Below are positions 1-11,640 of a stretch of DNA of 64,000 nt, piece after piece. The translations under genes were made by a program, and so were the position numbers. The number at the start of each line of letters is the position of its first letter. Position 1 is the first letter of the stretch. Source of the DNA: Cystobasidiopsis lactophilus (lineage: Eukaryota > Basidiomycota > Agaricostilbomycetes > Agaricostilbales > Chionosphaeraceae); contig BCIO01000001.1 in the NCBI GenBank assembly GCA_001599975.1, forward strand, positions 3,262,293 through 3,326,292, written 5' to 3'. The notes under the pieces are model-generated. The model was not told the DNA's origin, ran no database searches, and saw only the letters and a program-made list of their open reading frames with translations.

Positions 1-659
1 AGCCTCTTTTTGTGCTTCAATTTCGGGTTCGAGGGAGGTGGCGGGATTGTTCGGCGGGCAAAGGCGAGAGTGGGCAGGTTGGAGTGCAGCTTGAGCTTGG
101 CTTCCAAAGACTTGACACTAGACAAAGGCCGAGCTCGACGATGCGCCATCTGGACATATACATATTACTCATTAGCTTGGTAGCGTGCTGAGATGAGGTC
201 GAAGGGCCTCACCCAGACTTGCGCCTTCTGCTCTCGAACCCAATCTGCATCAACAGCAACGGCTGCTGCCTTCCGCTCGAGTTCCAGCTGAAGCTCCAGT
301 GGAAGGTCTTCCACAGCGCTTTTGTTCCATCCAGTCAGCACCAGGGAAGATATGCACATTTTGCGAGTGGCGAAAACTCACAATATTCGAGGATCTCTTA
401 CGGCTCCCTGAGCTGCCTTGGGGTCTTTGGTGTCCACGACAATCGTTTTGTGAGAGAACAGTCTGAAAGCTGGGGGCAAAAGGGCAAGCATTCAACAATG
501 GAACAGATCATCCAAAGGCGCACGAGCCATTCATTCACATTTTGCAGGAGCATCAAGGCCGTCCAAGTCCTCTGCAGCAGGCGCTGCGGCACCAACAGGC
601 GTTTCCGAGGGCAGAAGAGAAGAAGCCAGAAGCTTGTTCAGCAGGTCTAGGTCAGCCAT
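1..659 (-). CDS. Hypothetical protein, cut off by the window edge
   Basis: I do not recognise the family. The ATG at 659 opens an acidic, Ala/Leu-rich N-terminus (MADLDLLNKLLASSLLP). After a first intron comes the stretch SFRLFSHKTIVVDTKDPKAA. A second intron has a GTAAGAG donor near 404 and probably ends at an AG just before LELERKAAAVAVDADWV. A third intron (GTGAGG donor, CTAAT branch, ..TCCAG acceptor) removes the apparent stop at 165 and continues in phase 0 into a basic tail (MAHRRARPLSSVKSLEAK) that runs off the left edge. The Lys/Arg-rich end suggests a nucleic-acid or ribosome-related role, but that is only inference. If the third intron is not used, the protein ends at 165. Confidence 0.5.
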
Positions 660-768
660 GTTGGCTGGGCCGGAGAAAGGGCAAGCGCGGCAATCCGAGC
701 TCGGCCAAGTCGTCGACTTCTTCTGGTTTTGGAATTGACCAACCACTTTCTGTACCTCTTTGCAGCAA

Positions 769-2610
769 ATGGGTTTCTTTGGCAGCAGCTCGCCCGCGGC
801 CAGCGGCGCCAGCACGCCGGTCATACCTTTGGAGCATAAATCTATCGCGCATCCCGTCCTCAAGCCGGCTCCAGACTCAGCTCCTCCGCCGGCACACAAG
901 CTGTCCGCGTCGCAAGCGCAGCAAGTCCAGCTCATCATCGATACCCTCTCGGACCCGGCCTATGCTGTGCCCAGCAAGCTGAGCGACCTCAAAGGCTTTT
1001 GGAAAGCGCGAAGCAAGTCGGCTCCGTCCACACCCGCCACTTCGCCCACAATCGCAAGGACGACCGGTCATGCTAAAGAGGCTACAGACGCAAGTGTGGT
1101 CACGTTAAAGGATGGCTCTTTGTTGGCTCCATTAGATGACCGGGAGAGGTTTTGGTTGACCACCGAGCGTAAGCCCTCGCTCTTTGCCTGCGCTTCTTTG
1201 GGCCTCTTTCCTTCTTGGTATCGTGATTTTGGCACTACTTGTCCTAGGACATGCGCGTTGGACCTTGCATAGCTCCGCGATTGCCCGCCACAGTTCCCCC
1301 CTCCGCACCTATCTTCCCATGTTTCGAACCAAGTCCTCTTCTATACGTTGTCGCAAACCAAGTGCTCATTTTCTATCCGCCTGCACAAACAGAAATCCAG
1401 CGGTGCCTTCGAGCCACCAAGTGGGACCAGCGGAAGGGTCTGGAGCGGATCGAAGAGACCCTGGTCTGGCGGCGCGAGTACGGCACAGAAGACCTGACGG
1501 CTAAAGACGTATGGGAAGAGAACGAGACGGGAAAGCAGTACATCTATGGCTTCGACAAGCAGCAGCGACCTTTGCAGTACATGCACCCGGACAGGCAGAA
1601 CACCAAGGTTGGCCCACGCCAGATTCAGCACGTCGTCTACCAGCTGGAGAGGACTGTTGACCTAATGCCACCCGGCGTCGAGAACTTGTGCCTTTGCATT
1701 GACTTCGGAGCGGCGACCGGCGGCGGACAGCCTACATCGATAGGCCAAGCGCGAACGGTGCTCCACAGTTAGTACAATCCCTTGCACTGTCTCTGAGTCC
1801 ATTTGTCTGACTAAGGTTTTCGATAGTCCTACAAACCTATTACTGCGAAAGATTGGGGCGAGCCGTCTGCACCAATGTTCCAACTATTTTCTGGTTCGTC
1901 TGTGCAGCTGTTGCTTGCCTTCACCAACTGACTCTTGGTATTCAGGGCTTTCTATAAGCTTATCCAAGCTTTTATCGACCCTGTAACAAAAGGTCGGCGG
2001 ATCTTCAGTCGGCTTTCAATGACTTTGGTTTTAACTTGCTCGCCCTTTCTCAGACAAAATTCGCTTCGTCCGGACTCCTTCGGAGGTTCTGGAGCTCATC
2101 GATAGCGAGTTTCTAACAACGATCGACTTTGGCGGGCCCGAGAACGTCTACTACGTATGCTCGCCAGTCTTAGACCCTTCTCAAGCTTTGGCTCAACCGG
2201 GATTGAAACAGGACAAACACGACACCTACTTTGCTGAGCTCGACAAGGAATGCAAAGCGATCCGCAATGCCAACTTCGAGCGCTGGCAAACGCTCTGCAA
2301 GTCGCAAATTGGCGCCTCCGAGTTCATCATTAAAGGCGGAGCCTCCACCGCCGAGGCAGCGCCTGCCTCGCCAGCTCAACAGCAAACACTAAAGCCAGAG
2401 TTGACCACCGCTACTAGACAAGTATCCGCCACCAGCGCCGCTGGCAGCGAGGCTTTCGAAGAGGCGCCTGTTGCTTCACAATCCGACGTGGAGGTGGCAA
2501 GAGCAGACTCGAGCGGGGCTCCCCCAAAGATCGAGCCGGAGGAGAAGATCGGGGAGCTGGAGCAGTTGCCACCACCCATTGAAGATCTGTCCCTCAAAGA
2601 GACGGCTTGA
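769..2610 (+). CDS. Sec14-like CRAL-TRIO lipid transfer protein
   Basis: Predicted phosphatidylinositol or other lipid transfer protein of the Sec14 superfamily, probably cytosolic or at membrane contact sites. A Ser/Ala/Pro-rich N-terminal region of about 130 residues precedes the CRAL-TRIO N-terminal segment (IQRCLRATKWDQRKGLERI, then WRREYG). The lipid-binding CRAL-TRIO fold follows (YIYGFDKQQRPLQYM, RQIQHVVYQLERTVDLM, CLCIDFG, ARTVLHILQTYYCERLGRA, FYKLIQAFIDPVTKDKI). The C-terminal tail is acidic and Pro/Ala-rich. The ATG at 769 is the first in frame; the TTG at 760 is not a plausible start. Introns are seen at about 1169-1392 (long, possibly hiding a small exon), then near 1770, 1905, 2010 and 2154. 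The tail after the domain is longer than in compact Sec14 proteins. Confidence 0.85.
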
Positions 2611-2761
2611 GTTGCCTTCTGCGCGGGTTTCATTCGGGTCTCTGTTGTGGCTATCGTGCTAGTAGGAGATGCCAGTCGATTCATTTGCCATTCCTACACA
2701 TCCCGCGTCTTGCTAGACCATCGTGCTGTCGATACAAATTGGCTAACTCCGTCAGAGCTGG

Positions 2762-4546
2762 TTATCCCTTCAACAGTCCCCGGAGCTCAGAGCGACCCTT
2801 GACCCGACGAAGACCAGCGTTGTCAGTTATAAGGTTGATTGGCGCCGGCAAGGACGAAGCGAGCCCAGACTGCAGGCGTGGATAGAATGAACCGCGAAAG
2901 CTGGGGAATGGTGGCGTGGGCTCGGGTGGTGCATCTTCAACAGGCGAGAGCCGGCGGCGAAGGTACGTTCGTGCAGAGGTGGAATGATTCGCAGGGTGCG
3001 AAGCCTGTGAGTCATCTCCGGCGAAGAGATTCACACGCTGGCTCTGAGGTGCGTGCGGCTGATGGCTGCGACGAAGTCCTGGTGAGGGCTGTACTGAATT
3101 CGGAACGAGGGTTGCGCGGCGAGCCAGCTGCGCCAGTATACCTCGAGAAGCAGCCGCGTCTTTCAATTGTCCGCCAGGTGGTGGCATATCCACAGTCAAA
3201 TCACGGTAGTACTCGGCGTCGTACGATAATTGAGGATGTTGCCTGCCTGACAGAATGAAAGTTGCTGAGAAGTCGTTCGATTCCGACTCCTGTGGTTCAT
3301 CGGCAGTTGGCCCAAATTGGACGGAGGCCGAGCGCGGGATGTCAGCTCGAGGGAGGCCTGCCGGCGAGCTGCCATCGCAGAGAACGACAGGCGCTCGATC
3401 ACCGGATTCATCGAGCTGTCTCTCGTACCACAAATCAGCGCCATCCATGAAGACGTAGAAGAGACAAGCCTGGATGCTGGCAAGCGCAATGTTGCCTTCT
3501 TCATCGGTGAACGGATCATCATCATCAAACGGATCTTTGTAGAACCGCAAGCGCTTGTTTGGTCCAATGGGTTCCAACTCCCCGTAAGGCTGAGCACTAA
3601 AGTCAAGGGACTTGAGCGATGCTGCGATGTCCAAGACAATCGGGAAGTGTACTCACTCAAAGCTTTGATGGACGGATTCTTGGCGTGCTTTGTCGTTAAT
3701 GGGTGCGAAATCGAGCTCTGCGTAAGTGGGACGGGGCCACTTTTTCTTTCCCAGCTCCACCTTGCCGCGGCGCATTTTGATGGGTTTGTCGGGGCCTCTG
3801 CGATCGTCCCCGGACGTGGGCGGCGAGTCGAGGCGTAGGAAAGCGGTGTCGTTGCGGTCGGTCAGAAAGCGACGAGACGTTGCTCGCTGTCGACGGGGTG
3901 GCAAAGGGCTGAGGGGCAAGGGCGGGTCCGCAGCTTGGCGGGTCAACAGCGGCTCTGCATCGGGCCTCACACCGCGGCACAGCCTTCCTCGCTTGGGTCG
4001 AACAAGCGTGGGTTGGGCTTTGAGGCGCTCTTTCTTCCTTCGAGCATTGGCCACAGCGTCGGCTTCTTCGTCCGAGTCCGTCAAAATGGGATGATATTTT
4101 GGGCGGACGTCGTCGTTGCCCGAGTCGGAGTCCTGCTCGCCGAGGAGGTCTCTAAATGCCTTTGGGCCAATGAACTCGGACGGCCTGCGAGCCTTTGAGA
4201 TCAGGGAGTCTTGCCGCGCTTCCGTGGTGTTAAACTCGAGTTCGGTCAGCTCTGAGTCTGAAGACAGCGAGCCCTGGGCGGTGTGCCGGCCAGCGTCGTG
4301 AGCACAGAGCCGCTGGTCTCCATCCTGGGCACGTCGGGAGCGCTGGCCATGGCCATCATGGGCGCCGCTGTCTTCGATTTTCGAGGTGCCAGCTGTCACA
4401 GCCTGTTCAGGGGATTTGCTGCTTATGCCGGTCCTGACGACTCTCGACCGTCGCAGTCGAGGACTCGAACTCTCAGTCATGGACGACAGACGGCTGGAGC
4501 ATGCTTCCGCAGGTGGCGTCGATGGCTGTCTTGGTCTGAGAGGCAT
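2762..4546 (-). CDS. Hypothetical protein with charged N-terminal half
   Basis: I do not recognise this gene. The first exon (4546 to about 3655) encodes a low-complexity, Ser/Arg-rich region with acidic patches (TDSDEEADAVANARRKKER) and a conserved-looking end (KKWPRPTYAELDFAPINDKA). A 60 nt intron (GTGAGT..TTTAG) joins HQSFD to AQPYGELEPIGPNKRLRFYK, followed by PFDDDDPFTDEEGN, a hydrophobic stretch (IALASIQACLFYVFMDGADL) and a disordered C-terminus rich in Pro, Ser and Arg. About 570 residues in all. The two charged halves flanking a compact centre suggest a nuclear protein (inference). Its start lies only 27 bp from the start of the divergent GEP4-FIST gene. Confidence 0.6.
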
Positions 4547-4573
4547 TTCGCTCTCTTTTGTTTGCTCGACCGA

Positions 4574-6951
4574 ATGAACCTGTCAGGGACTCTTAATGCT
4601 GCCCGACTGCTCTACAGGCCTCGTTCTATTCTGCCCGGGGCGACAATCAAGGGTCCGTTTGCCCAGAGATATCCAAAGACTCACCTCACGGCGTGCAACT
4701 ACAGACATCCGCCAGCTCGACTTTGCTTGCTTGGGGCAACACTTTGACGCTGTTGTTTTCGACAAGGACAACTGCCTGACGGCCCCACACGATGACAGCC
4801 TGGCTCCGGCTTTGCAAGAGTCCTGGGCCAATTTGCTCGCAGAATTCGGACACCACAGGGTGCTCATTTGCAGCAACTCGGCTGGCACCCGAGACGACCC
4901 AGGCATGATCCAGGTAGTCTCCTTTCTTGTCCTTTCATTCTGCATATTCACGCAAGGTTGGCCAGGCGGAAGCCGTCTCGAGATCGCTGAAGGTGCCCGT
5001 TCTCATCCACTCGACGAAAAAGCCCGGCTGCTACGCTTCGGTGTTACAGCACTTCAAGGGAAGCAGAAAAGAAGATCACCCTTTCCGGTTATTGGTCGTT
5101 GGCGATCGAGCGTTCACGGATGTCATGCTGGGCAGTCGGCTGGCCTCTTTACCTGGGTGTCAAGCGACCTCTGTTCTGACAACTAGGCTCTGGAAAAGAG
5201 AAGGCATTTCTAACAGCATGATTCGAGCCCTGGAAGGCCTCTTGATTCGCCTCATCCAGCGCTTCAATAGGCCACCACATCCGGAGGCTTGGACGATGTG
5301 CCTCCTTGCGGAGCCAATCCCGCCGCCAGTACCCCCGACCGTCCTCTCGAAATCACTTTCTCTCCTTTCAACTGTGGTCAAATCTGTAGCACTCCTCTTG
5401 TGGCGCTCGGCCACAAATGCAGTTGCACGCTATCGAGCTCGGCCCAGTCTTAAGAAGCCCACTGCCAGCACCTCGGCCTCTAATCTCGTTCAGTCTCCAA
5501 ATGGATCTCGAGGCTATACTTCTCTCGCGCCCTCGGCTTTTCGCGGCCCAATTCGGCGGACAATATGGACCAAGAGCTGCACCGTGACCGACTCGGATCC
5601 CCTTCGAGTCCTTCACGAAACAGCAGCAGTCATCAAGAGTGGCGTCGCTGATGCTGGCTCACGGTTCGCCTTACTCTACACCATCTCATCCAACATGCCG
5701 CCGAAGAACGCCGATGAACTCCTCCATCTCTTCAATCAAACGGACGTGAGCGTGGGCTGTCTGGCAGATCCTGTTGACGAGAACCTGTTCTCGGTGTCTT
5801 TGGCTCTGTGGTCGAGTCATGGCGCGATAGCTCCCGTCGCGTTTCGCTCCACCCTACCCGGCAAACCGAAGGTAGCCATTGGGCGGGAAGTTCGACCGGA
5901 ACTGGACCAGGCCAGGCGGGCGATGGTAGAAGGCGACTCTACGCCGTCTTGGGGAAGCCAGTCGCAGCTGCTTGAGCTGCCGCCAGAATTACAGCGCAGC
6001 GTGCACAGGTTGGCAGCAGTTCCGTCAAGGCAAGCTCTTGTGCTGATGATTTTAATCCTAGCCAACTGGAGGACATCATTTTTTTCACCGATGGGACGCC
6101 AGAAGGGCTCATATCGGCATTGGACGCCAGCTTTCCCGAGGTAGCAAAGGTCTGGCTCCTCCCTGGAAACACAGGACGGGGAGCTGAATTTGAACTAAAC
6201 CCGCAGCTTGGACTCATTGCCGCTGCGACTCCCTTCATTACTGGCCGTGCAGTGACTCTGATCAAAGGCAAAGATGTTTTCGCCGATGGGGCGGTCGGGC
6301 TGGCCCTTCCAAAGGAGGCTGAGCATGTCGTCGCCTCCCGCTCAACTTTCTCTGGTTGGAAGGTACTGGGCTCTCCCGCCCCAGTCACGAAGTAGGTTGG
6401 CGATACTGCGCAACCAGGGGTCTACACCTAATGTCGAATTCTGCAGAGCCCAAGGCAACATCATCCTCACATTAGATGACTATCCGGCATCTCGTCGCCT
6501 GTTAGAGCTCATGGAAGCCGCCGGGCCCATTGCCAAGGAAGACGTGTGCTTTCTTGGCTTGGTGCCAGAATCGCATGCTGGCCCAACCTGCCTCCCCGAA
6601 GACGCCCTGTCCATCTTCCAGATCACGGCTGGCTCTCCGTCAAAAGGTCACATGGCCATCGACACAGAGATCAGCATCCAGCCTGGCTTTCGCATCCAGT
6701 TTTACGTCCGACATTCGGAAGCGACCCCGAGAGATGCGCCCCCTCAGGCGACATTCGCTTTCAACATGGGAAGTCAAGAGTTGGCTGCCTGTTCGAGCTC
6801 TAGCACATTTAGTGCTACTTCAGAGGGAGGGTTGGTGCTGGGCGAGCCGGGCCGTCAGAGTTGGCTTTCACGGGTGCCCGGCCACTCAGTGTCCTGGGTG
6901 GCGACGAGCCGTCCTGGGTATAAGTGCAACTCAGATGTGCAGTTGTACTAG
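4574..6951 (+). CDS. GEP4: GEP4-type phosphatidylglycerophosphatase fused in frame to a FIST-domain protein
   Basis: N-terminal part: mitochondrial PGP phosphatase of the HAD superfamily, which dephosphorylates phosphatidylglycerophosphate in cardiolipin synthesis. It starts MNLSGTLNAARLLYRP and shows HAD motif I (VVFDKDNCLTAP), motif II (LICSNSAGT), the lysine motif (STKKPGC) and VVGDRAFTDVML, then an amphipathic end (about residues 270-295). C-terminal part: FIST_N-like (RFALLYTISSNMPP, SVGCLADP, STLPGKPKVAIG) and FIST_C-like segments (WLLPGNTGRGAEF, SPAPVTKAQGNIILTLDDYP). I place introns at 4653-4704, 4914-4956, 6009-6061 and 6392-6446, giving 724 codons without a stop. Between the two parts (about 5300-5690) there is no stop and no in-frame ATG. 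In other fungi these are, to my knowledge, separate genes. The FIST part begins with a presequence-like RGYTSLAPSAFRGPIRR. Confidence 0.8.
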
Positions 6952-7247
6952 GGCAGCCAATGCGGTCAATCGTTTCGTATTTGCCACCAGCGCCACTTTC
7001 CAGCCCACGGAAGTTCTTGCGGTAACCGGTCGTTTCGCGACTTTGCTCTGGATCATTCTCGCATTGCATGCTCCAGCGCCTCTGTGATTCAGATGAAACG
7101 TTGCGCAAACCCTTTTGTCTGCCTGGAGCTGCCCCGCCCTCTGCCTACCGACCGTGATAGAAACCGATGGCAATGGGCTTCGGAGTTGCTGGCTTCGACT
7201 TCTGTCTAGTGTGGACCGCCTGCCGTGATTCCATTTATTCTACTAGC

Positions 7248-8317
7248 ATGGAAAGAAAGGCCGACCTTACCCTTTATGGAAACGCTACGCCCAACTCCTT
7301 TTGTGTGTCGGCAGCCCTCGAAGAACTGGGGTTGAGCTATGAGGTTCATTACGTCTCATTGGACAAGTTTGAGAACAAGAGCCAAGAGTACCTCAACATC
7401 AACCCTAATGGCAAGAGTGGGTGGTGCCTTCCCTTCTGCCGCCGGGTGGCAACTGAAGAGCGCAGTCCCTGCACTCGTTGACCATTCCAACGGCGAGTTC
7501 GCCGTCTTCGAGTCTTCTGCCATCTTGCTCTATCTTTCGGAGCGGTATGACAAAGACCGCAAAATATCCTTCGACCCTGCGTCGCAGCCCACAGAGTTTT
7601 CCGTACAAATGGCAAGTCGTTGCATTCGCCACCAGAGCCAGATATTAATTTCCTCCTAGCAATGGCTGTTCTTCGTCCACGGTGCTGTTGGTCCCATGCA
7701 AGGGCAAGCCACACGTGCGCGGCTTACTGTGTTGATGATATGAGCGGTTGTTCATTCCTCAGGACAGATTTCGTGCGCTACAGCCCCATCGACATTCCCT
7801 ATGCACAAACGCGCTATGTCTCGGAGCTTCGGAGAGTATATAGTGTGCTCGAAAAGCGACTTGGCGAGGAGCCCTGGCTGGCAGGATCTAAGTACACCAT
7901 CGCAGACATGAAAGTGCGTGGCGTCTCTCAGAGTCCAGGCGAATGTTAACGCAGGCGAGCTAGTGCTTCCCCTGGATTCCGTTGGCCATTTGGTGCGCTG
8001 TCGACCCCAAAGAGTTCCCGAACATTTTGGACTGGGTCAAACGTTCGTTCCGCGTTCTTCAGCGCAAACGCCACCTGACGTGACGAACAGGATGCGAGGA
8101 GCGACCTGAGACGTGGAAAGGACTGGCCGTTCCGCACCGCCTCGATGCCTACGAGATGCTCAAGCACGCGGAGAAGATTCAGACCTGGTCGAAGGGGTGG
8201 ATTCTGCGACCGTACATCGAAGATATGAAAAGGCAAGGCATCGACATCAAATGGGAAGCCCCCGGAGAGCTGAAGTTGGAGGAAGTGGTGCAGCAAGAAG
8301 AGACTGTCTCGAAATAA
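7248..8317 (+). CDS. Glutathione S-transferase, Ure2/fungal GST-like
   Basis: Cytosolic glutathione transferase. The thioredoxin-fold N-terminal domain reads LTLYGNATPNSFCVSAALEE, then EVHYVSLDKFENKSQEYLNI, the cis-Pro motif NGKIPALVDH formed across an intron, and FESSAILLYLSERY. The all-helical domain follows ([60 protein letters not shown]). The last exon adds about 60 residues (GLAVPHRLDAYEMLKHAEKI to EEVVQQEETVSK), longer than typical. The intron at 7612-7659 is GC-AG (GCAAGT donor). The ATG at 7248 was chosen over the upstream in-frame ATGs near 7167 because the GST fold begins directly after it. Confidence 0.88.
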
Positions 8318-8341
8318 GATGTAAAATAGCATCTTGCCACT

Positions 8342-10545
8342 CTAGCGAGAGCGCCCCAGGTCTAGCAGCACCTTCTTTCTGATAGCCCACTTCGCCATCT
8401 CTTGCTCCTTCTGCCGCCGAGCCAGCCTCACGGTGGCGAGAGCTTCCGGCCAGCTCGTGAGTCGCCCCAACAGTCTGTAAGCGCTCCTCGCCCTCCGCCT
8501 CTTGAGCAGGACCCGCGCAAAGTTGGTGCGGAGCGCCGGTCCAACATCCATGCCGCTTCGTCGGATGCGATGCCAGAGCTCAAGAGCGCGAGCCCGCGAG
8601 GGTCTGGCCTGGCGGGCCAAATGCAGCATCTCTGCCCTTAACGCTTTTGCTGAACTCTGATTCCGAAGCAAGGCGGAAGACAGCCGCGACAGTCGAGCTG
8701 ACGGCGAGCCGACCAGGATCAAATTAACCCACGGCGCGCGGTAGTCCGCCGGGAGGGCTTTGGCGATGCGCTCGGCGGTTTGAAACTGGCCGTGCTTTAC
8801 GAAAGAGGCCAAAGCGAGATGGAGCTGGTTTCGAGCTTGGACGCGGCGGTAGGCCGTGAAGGTGTCGAGGGAGAGCAGAAGGGCTGACGCGACGGCGGCC
8901 AGCTGGTCGGTCTGGTCCTCGGCGGAGGCGAGCAACGACTCGAGAAAAGCGGAGGTGAAGCGTAGGAACTGCGCCTGGGTGACCGAGGCGTCCAAATGGG
9001 TGTTCTTGAAGCACTCGCTGGCCAGCTTTTGGCGTCCCAACTGCAGCGCCCTCTGCCCGACGAGCAGCCACAAGAGCGACAAGGGCTCCTGAACTTCTTT
9101 GCCCGCCGCCCGCAAATTTGACGTTATCCCTCGCAGGTCGCGCGCCGAGCAAAGAGAGAGGTATTGCGCAAAAGACCGGCGGTCGAAAGCGCCCGATTGC
9201 CACAGCCACCGCTTGAGCCCGGCGTACGCTTTGGAGGGCCCGGTGGCGGCGGCGTCCTTCAAGACGGCGAGGAGCATGATGGTCGACCACACCGTAGGCG
9301 TGTGCGAAGAGCAAAGTGCATCCCAAGTCTTGTAGTCGTAGCGATCTCGAGAAGGAGGAGCCAGGCTGTAGGCCGCCGCCAGCAGGGCTGCATGCCGCTC
9401 CTTGTCCTCAGCCCGTTCGTCCAACGCAAGCGCCTCTTGCGAAGTATCCTCCACAAAATCGGTCGGAAAAGCCCCTTGAACGATGAGCGAGTCGGCGCGG
9501 GTCAAGTACGGCCTTGAACCAAAGTAGGCCCAAAACAGCTTTTGCGCCCGTGTGGCTCCCGCCGGTGGCAGGGTCCGACTTGGCGGTGCCACCGATCCAG
9601 AGAAGGAGTAAAGATCCAACAAAGTGTCGAGCTGCCGCCGAAAGTGCTTTTTGGTGTGGGCAGGTTTCGAGATCCAGAGCTGGTGGAGCCGCACGACGGC
9701 TTTACAGAGCACGACGGAGCCTTCTGGGTGGCGCAATAGTTGGCAGAGCGTTCTCGGATGAGAAAGGGTGATTTCCTGCCAGAGCCGGCTGTTGTAAGAA
9801 CTTGAGTCGGCCAAGAAGGATAAGAAGGGGAGGTGGTGGGCTGGGTCGTGGGAGTTGAGGAAGTGCCACCGAAGGGATTTAGCGAGGGAGAACCATCGAG
9901 GTGTTGGATTGGGGCCGATTAGGCAGATGTGTAAGAGCTGCGAGAGCGTGGCGGCTCGAGCCGGTGAGAGGTGAGGAGGGGAGCGCGCACGCTGATGGCC
10001 GACCACAAAGCACTCCTCTGCCAGTCCCAGCACCATCTCCCTGGCCGACTGCAGCAGTCGTTGCTGGTGCTCGTCCTTTTCGCGCCCTCGCAAAGCCTCC
10101 AGCAGCTGCATGATGCCCGGCGCCAACTCGCTCAGCAGCTCCTCGCCCTTCGACTCTTGCGAGTTCAGGGTCGCCTGCCATAGTCTGTGACAGAGTGCCG
10201 CCTCTGGTGTGGACTGCCTGAGGGTGTACAGCTCTTGACAAAGCGAACTGAGCTCGACCAATTCCGAGGGCAGCTGGTGCTCTTTGCTCCGTGGTGCGAG
10301 TTGGAGCTGCGGCGCGGGCTTTGGCTTCTGGGCGGCGTCTAGAAGTGGCAGATAGTCGAACAGCCCTGAGAATGGCGGCCAAGCAAGGTGTCAGTCGTGC
10401 AAGCAACCCAGGTCCACAAAAACCAAGGCGGCTTACTGCTCGGCTGGGGCTCAACAGCGGCGAGGTAGTCCCTGCCCTTACCCTTGATCTGCTTGCGTGC
10501 TGCCTGTCGAATTAACGAAGCGACAGCAGACGCGGTGCGGAACAT
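8342..10545 (-). CDS. Large helical-repeat protein with mitochondrial presequence
   Basis: About 710 residues, almost wholly alpha-helical by composition, with PPR/TPR-like pairs such as ARALELWHRIRRSGMDVGPA followed by FARVLLKRRRARSAYRLLGR. I cannot name the orthologue; a role in mitochondrial RNA handling or translation is inference from the repeats and the presequence-like start (MFRTASAVASLIRQAARKQI). The true start is the ATG at 10545. A first exon of about 36 codons is joined by an intron (GTAAGC..CTCAG) to LFDYLPLLDAAQKPKP, upstream of the long exon that fills 8342-10350. The gene is divergent from FAD synthetase with 45 bp between the start codons, and ends 24 bp from the convergent GST gene. 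Confidence 0.7.
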
Positions 10546-10590
10546 TCATTCCGGCCCTGCGAGCGATGCTCTCCAACCCAGGCAGCGACG

Positions 10591-11640
10591 ATGCCGCACT
10601 CCAAGGCCGATCACACTCACCAGCGGAACTGCTACCGCTCTGCCACCTTCACGTCCACAGAAGCGGATGCGTGCTACAGCCTCGCCCAATCCGGCTCCAA
10701 GCTGGGCGCCAAAGTGCAGGAGGCCATCGAGGTGCTCGAAGAGATGCTGACCCGCTACCCGTGAGCTGGCCTCTCCGTCCCCCTTGCCAATGGCTTCCGA
10801 TTGTTGACGTGGTTCTTTCGCCCTGTCCGAAGGCTGGATCGCATTTCTATCAGCTTCAATGGCGGCAAAGACTGTCCGTTTTCCCTCCCTCGCACCTCCG
10901 CTTTCCCAAAAAGTTGACCTGGCGAGGAGCGCTAGGCACCGTGCTGGTCCACTTGTTGTGTGCAGTCGTTGTTCGTCGGCTGAAGGCCCAAGACTGCCCG
11001 ACCATTAACTCCATCTACGTCCGCTGCCCGTCGCCCTTTCCCCAGGTGGAGGCTTTCATCGAGACCGCCTCTCGGTATTACTGCCTCGACCTGGTGCATG
11101 TGGACGGGTCCATGAAAGCTGCTTTGACGGCTTACAAAGCCAACCACCCGCACGTCGAGGCCGTGGTGGTGGGCACAAGGCGGACGGATCCGCATGGAGG
11201 TGAGTGGCCGCACACGTTTCCCTCTCTCAGATGAGGGCATAAGCCTGAAAGTGTCCACAACAGCACGACTTGAGCATTTCACACCGACAGACAACAACTG
11301 GCCGAGCCTGATGCGCGTGCACCCCATCATCGACTGGACCTACTCGGACATCTGGGAGTTCCTGCGCCACCCTTCGCTAGAGAAAGGGGCCGGCGTGCCA
11401 TACTGCCAACTATACGACTACGGGTACACTTCGCTCGGCTCGACGCACGACACCTACCCGAACCCGGTCCTGCGGTCAACAGACGAGGTGGCGCTGTGGA
11501 AGCCGGCATGGATGCTAGAGGACGAGTCGCTAGAGAGGTCCGGCAGGGACTTCACGCCGCACGCCACTCCGCTCTCGTCGCCCCGGACGGCCACGATCAG
11601 CCTGACCGCGGTGGCGAATGGCAATGGCCATCTGTCTTGA
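10591..11640 (+). CDS. FAD1: FAD synthetase (FMN adenylyltransferase)
   Basis: Makes FAD from FMN and ATP; cytosolic enzyme of the PAPS-reductase-like fold, EC 2.7.7.2. The P-loop motif ISISFNGGKDCTVLVHLL is assembled across a splice junction. Later motifs are SIYVRCPSPFPQVEAFIETA, VVVGTRRTDPHGDNNWP and VHPIIDWTYSDIWEFLR, then PYCQLYDYGYTSLGSTHDT, all typical of Fad1. Introns lie near 10760-10832, 10880-10951 and 11200-11290. The start MPHSKADHTHQRN at 10591 is in frame with the core; the upstream ATG at 10566 is in another frame. The C-terminus is extended and Ser/Thr-rich. Confidence 0.92.

Noticed and set aside
3265-3290. tRNA-like GTTCGATTC box
   Set aside because: Lies in a coding exon; no matching A box or acceptor stem could be found.
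3633-3665. 35 nt intron in the unknown gene at 2.8-4.5 kb
   Set aside because: A 60 nt intron with the same donor and the TTTAG acceptor further on also keeps frame and fits local intron sizes.
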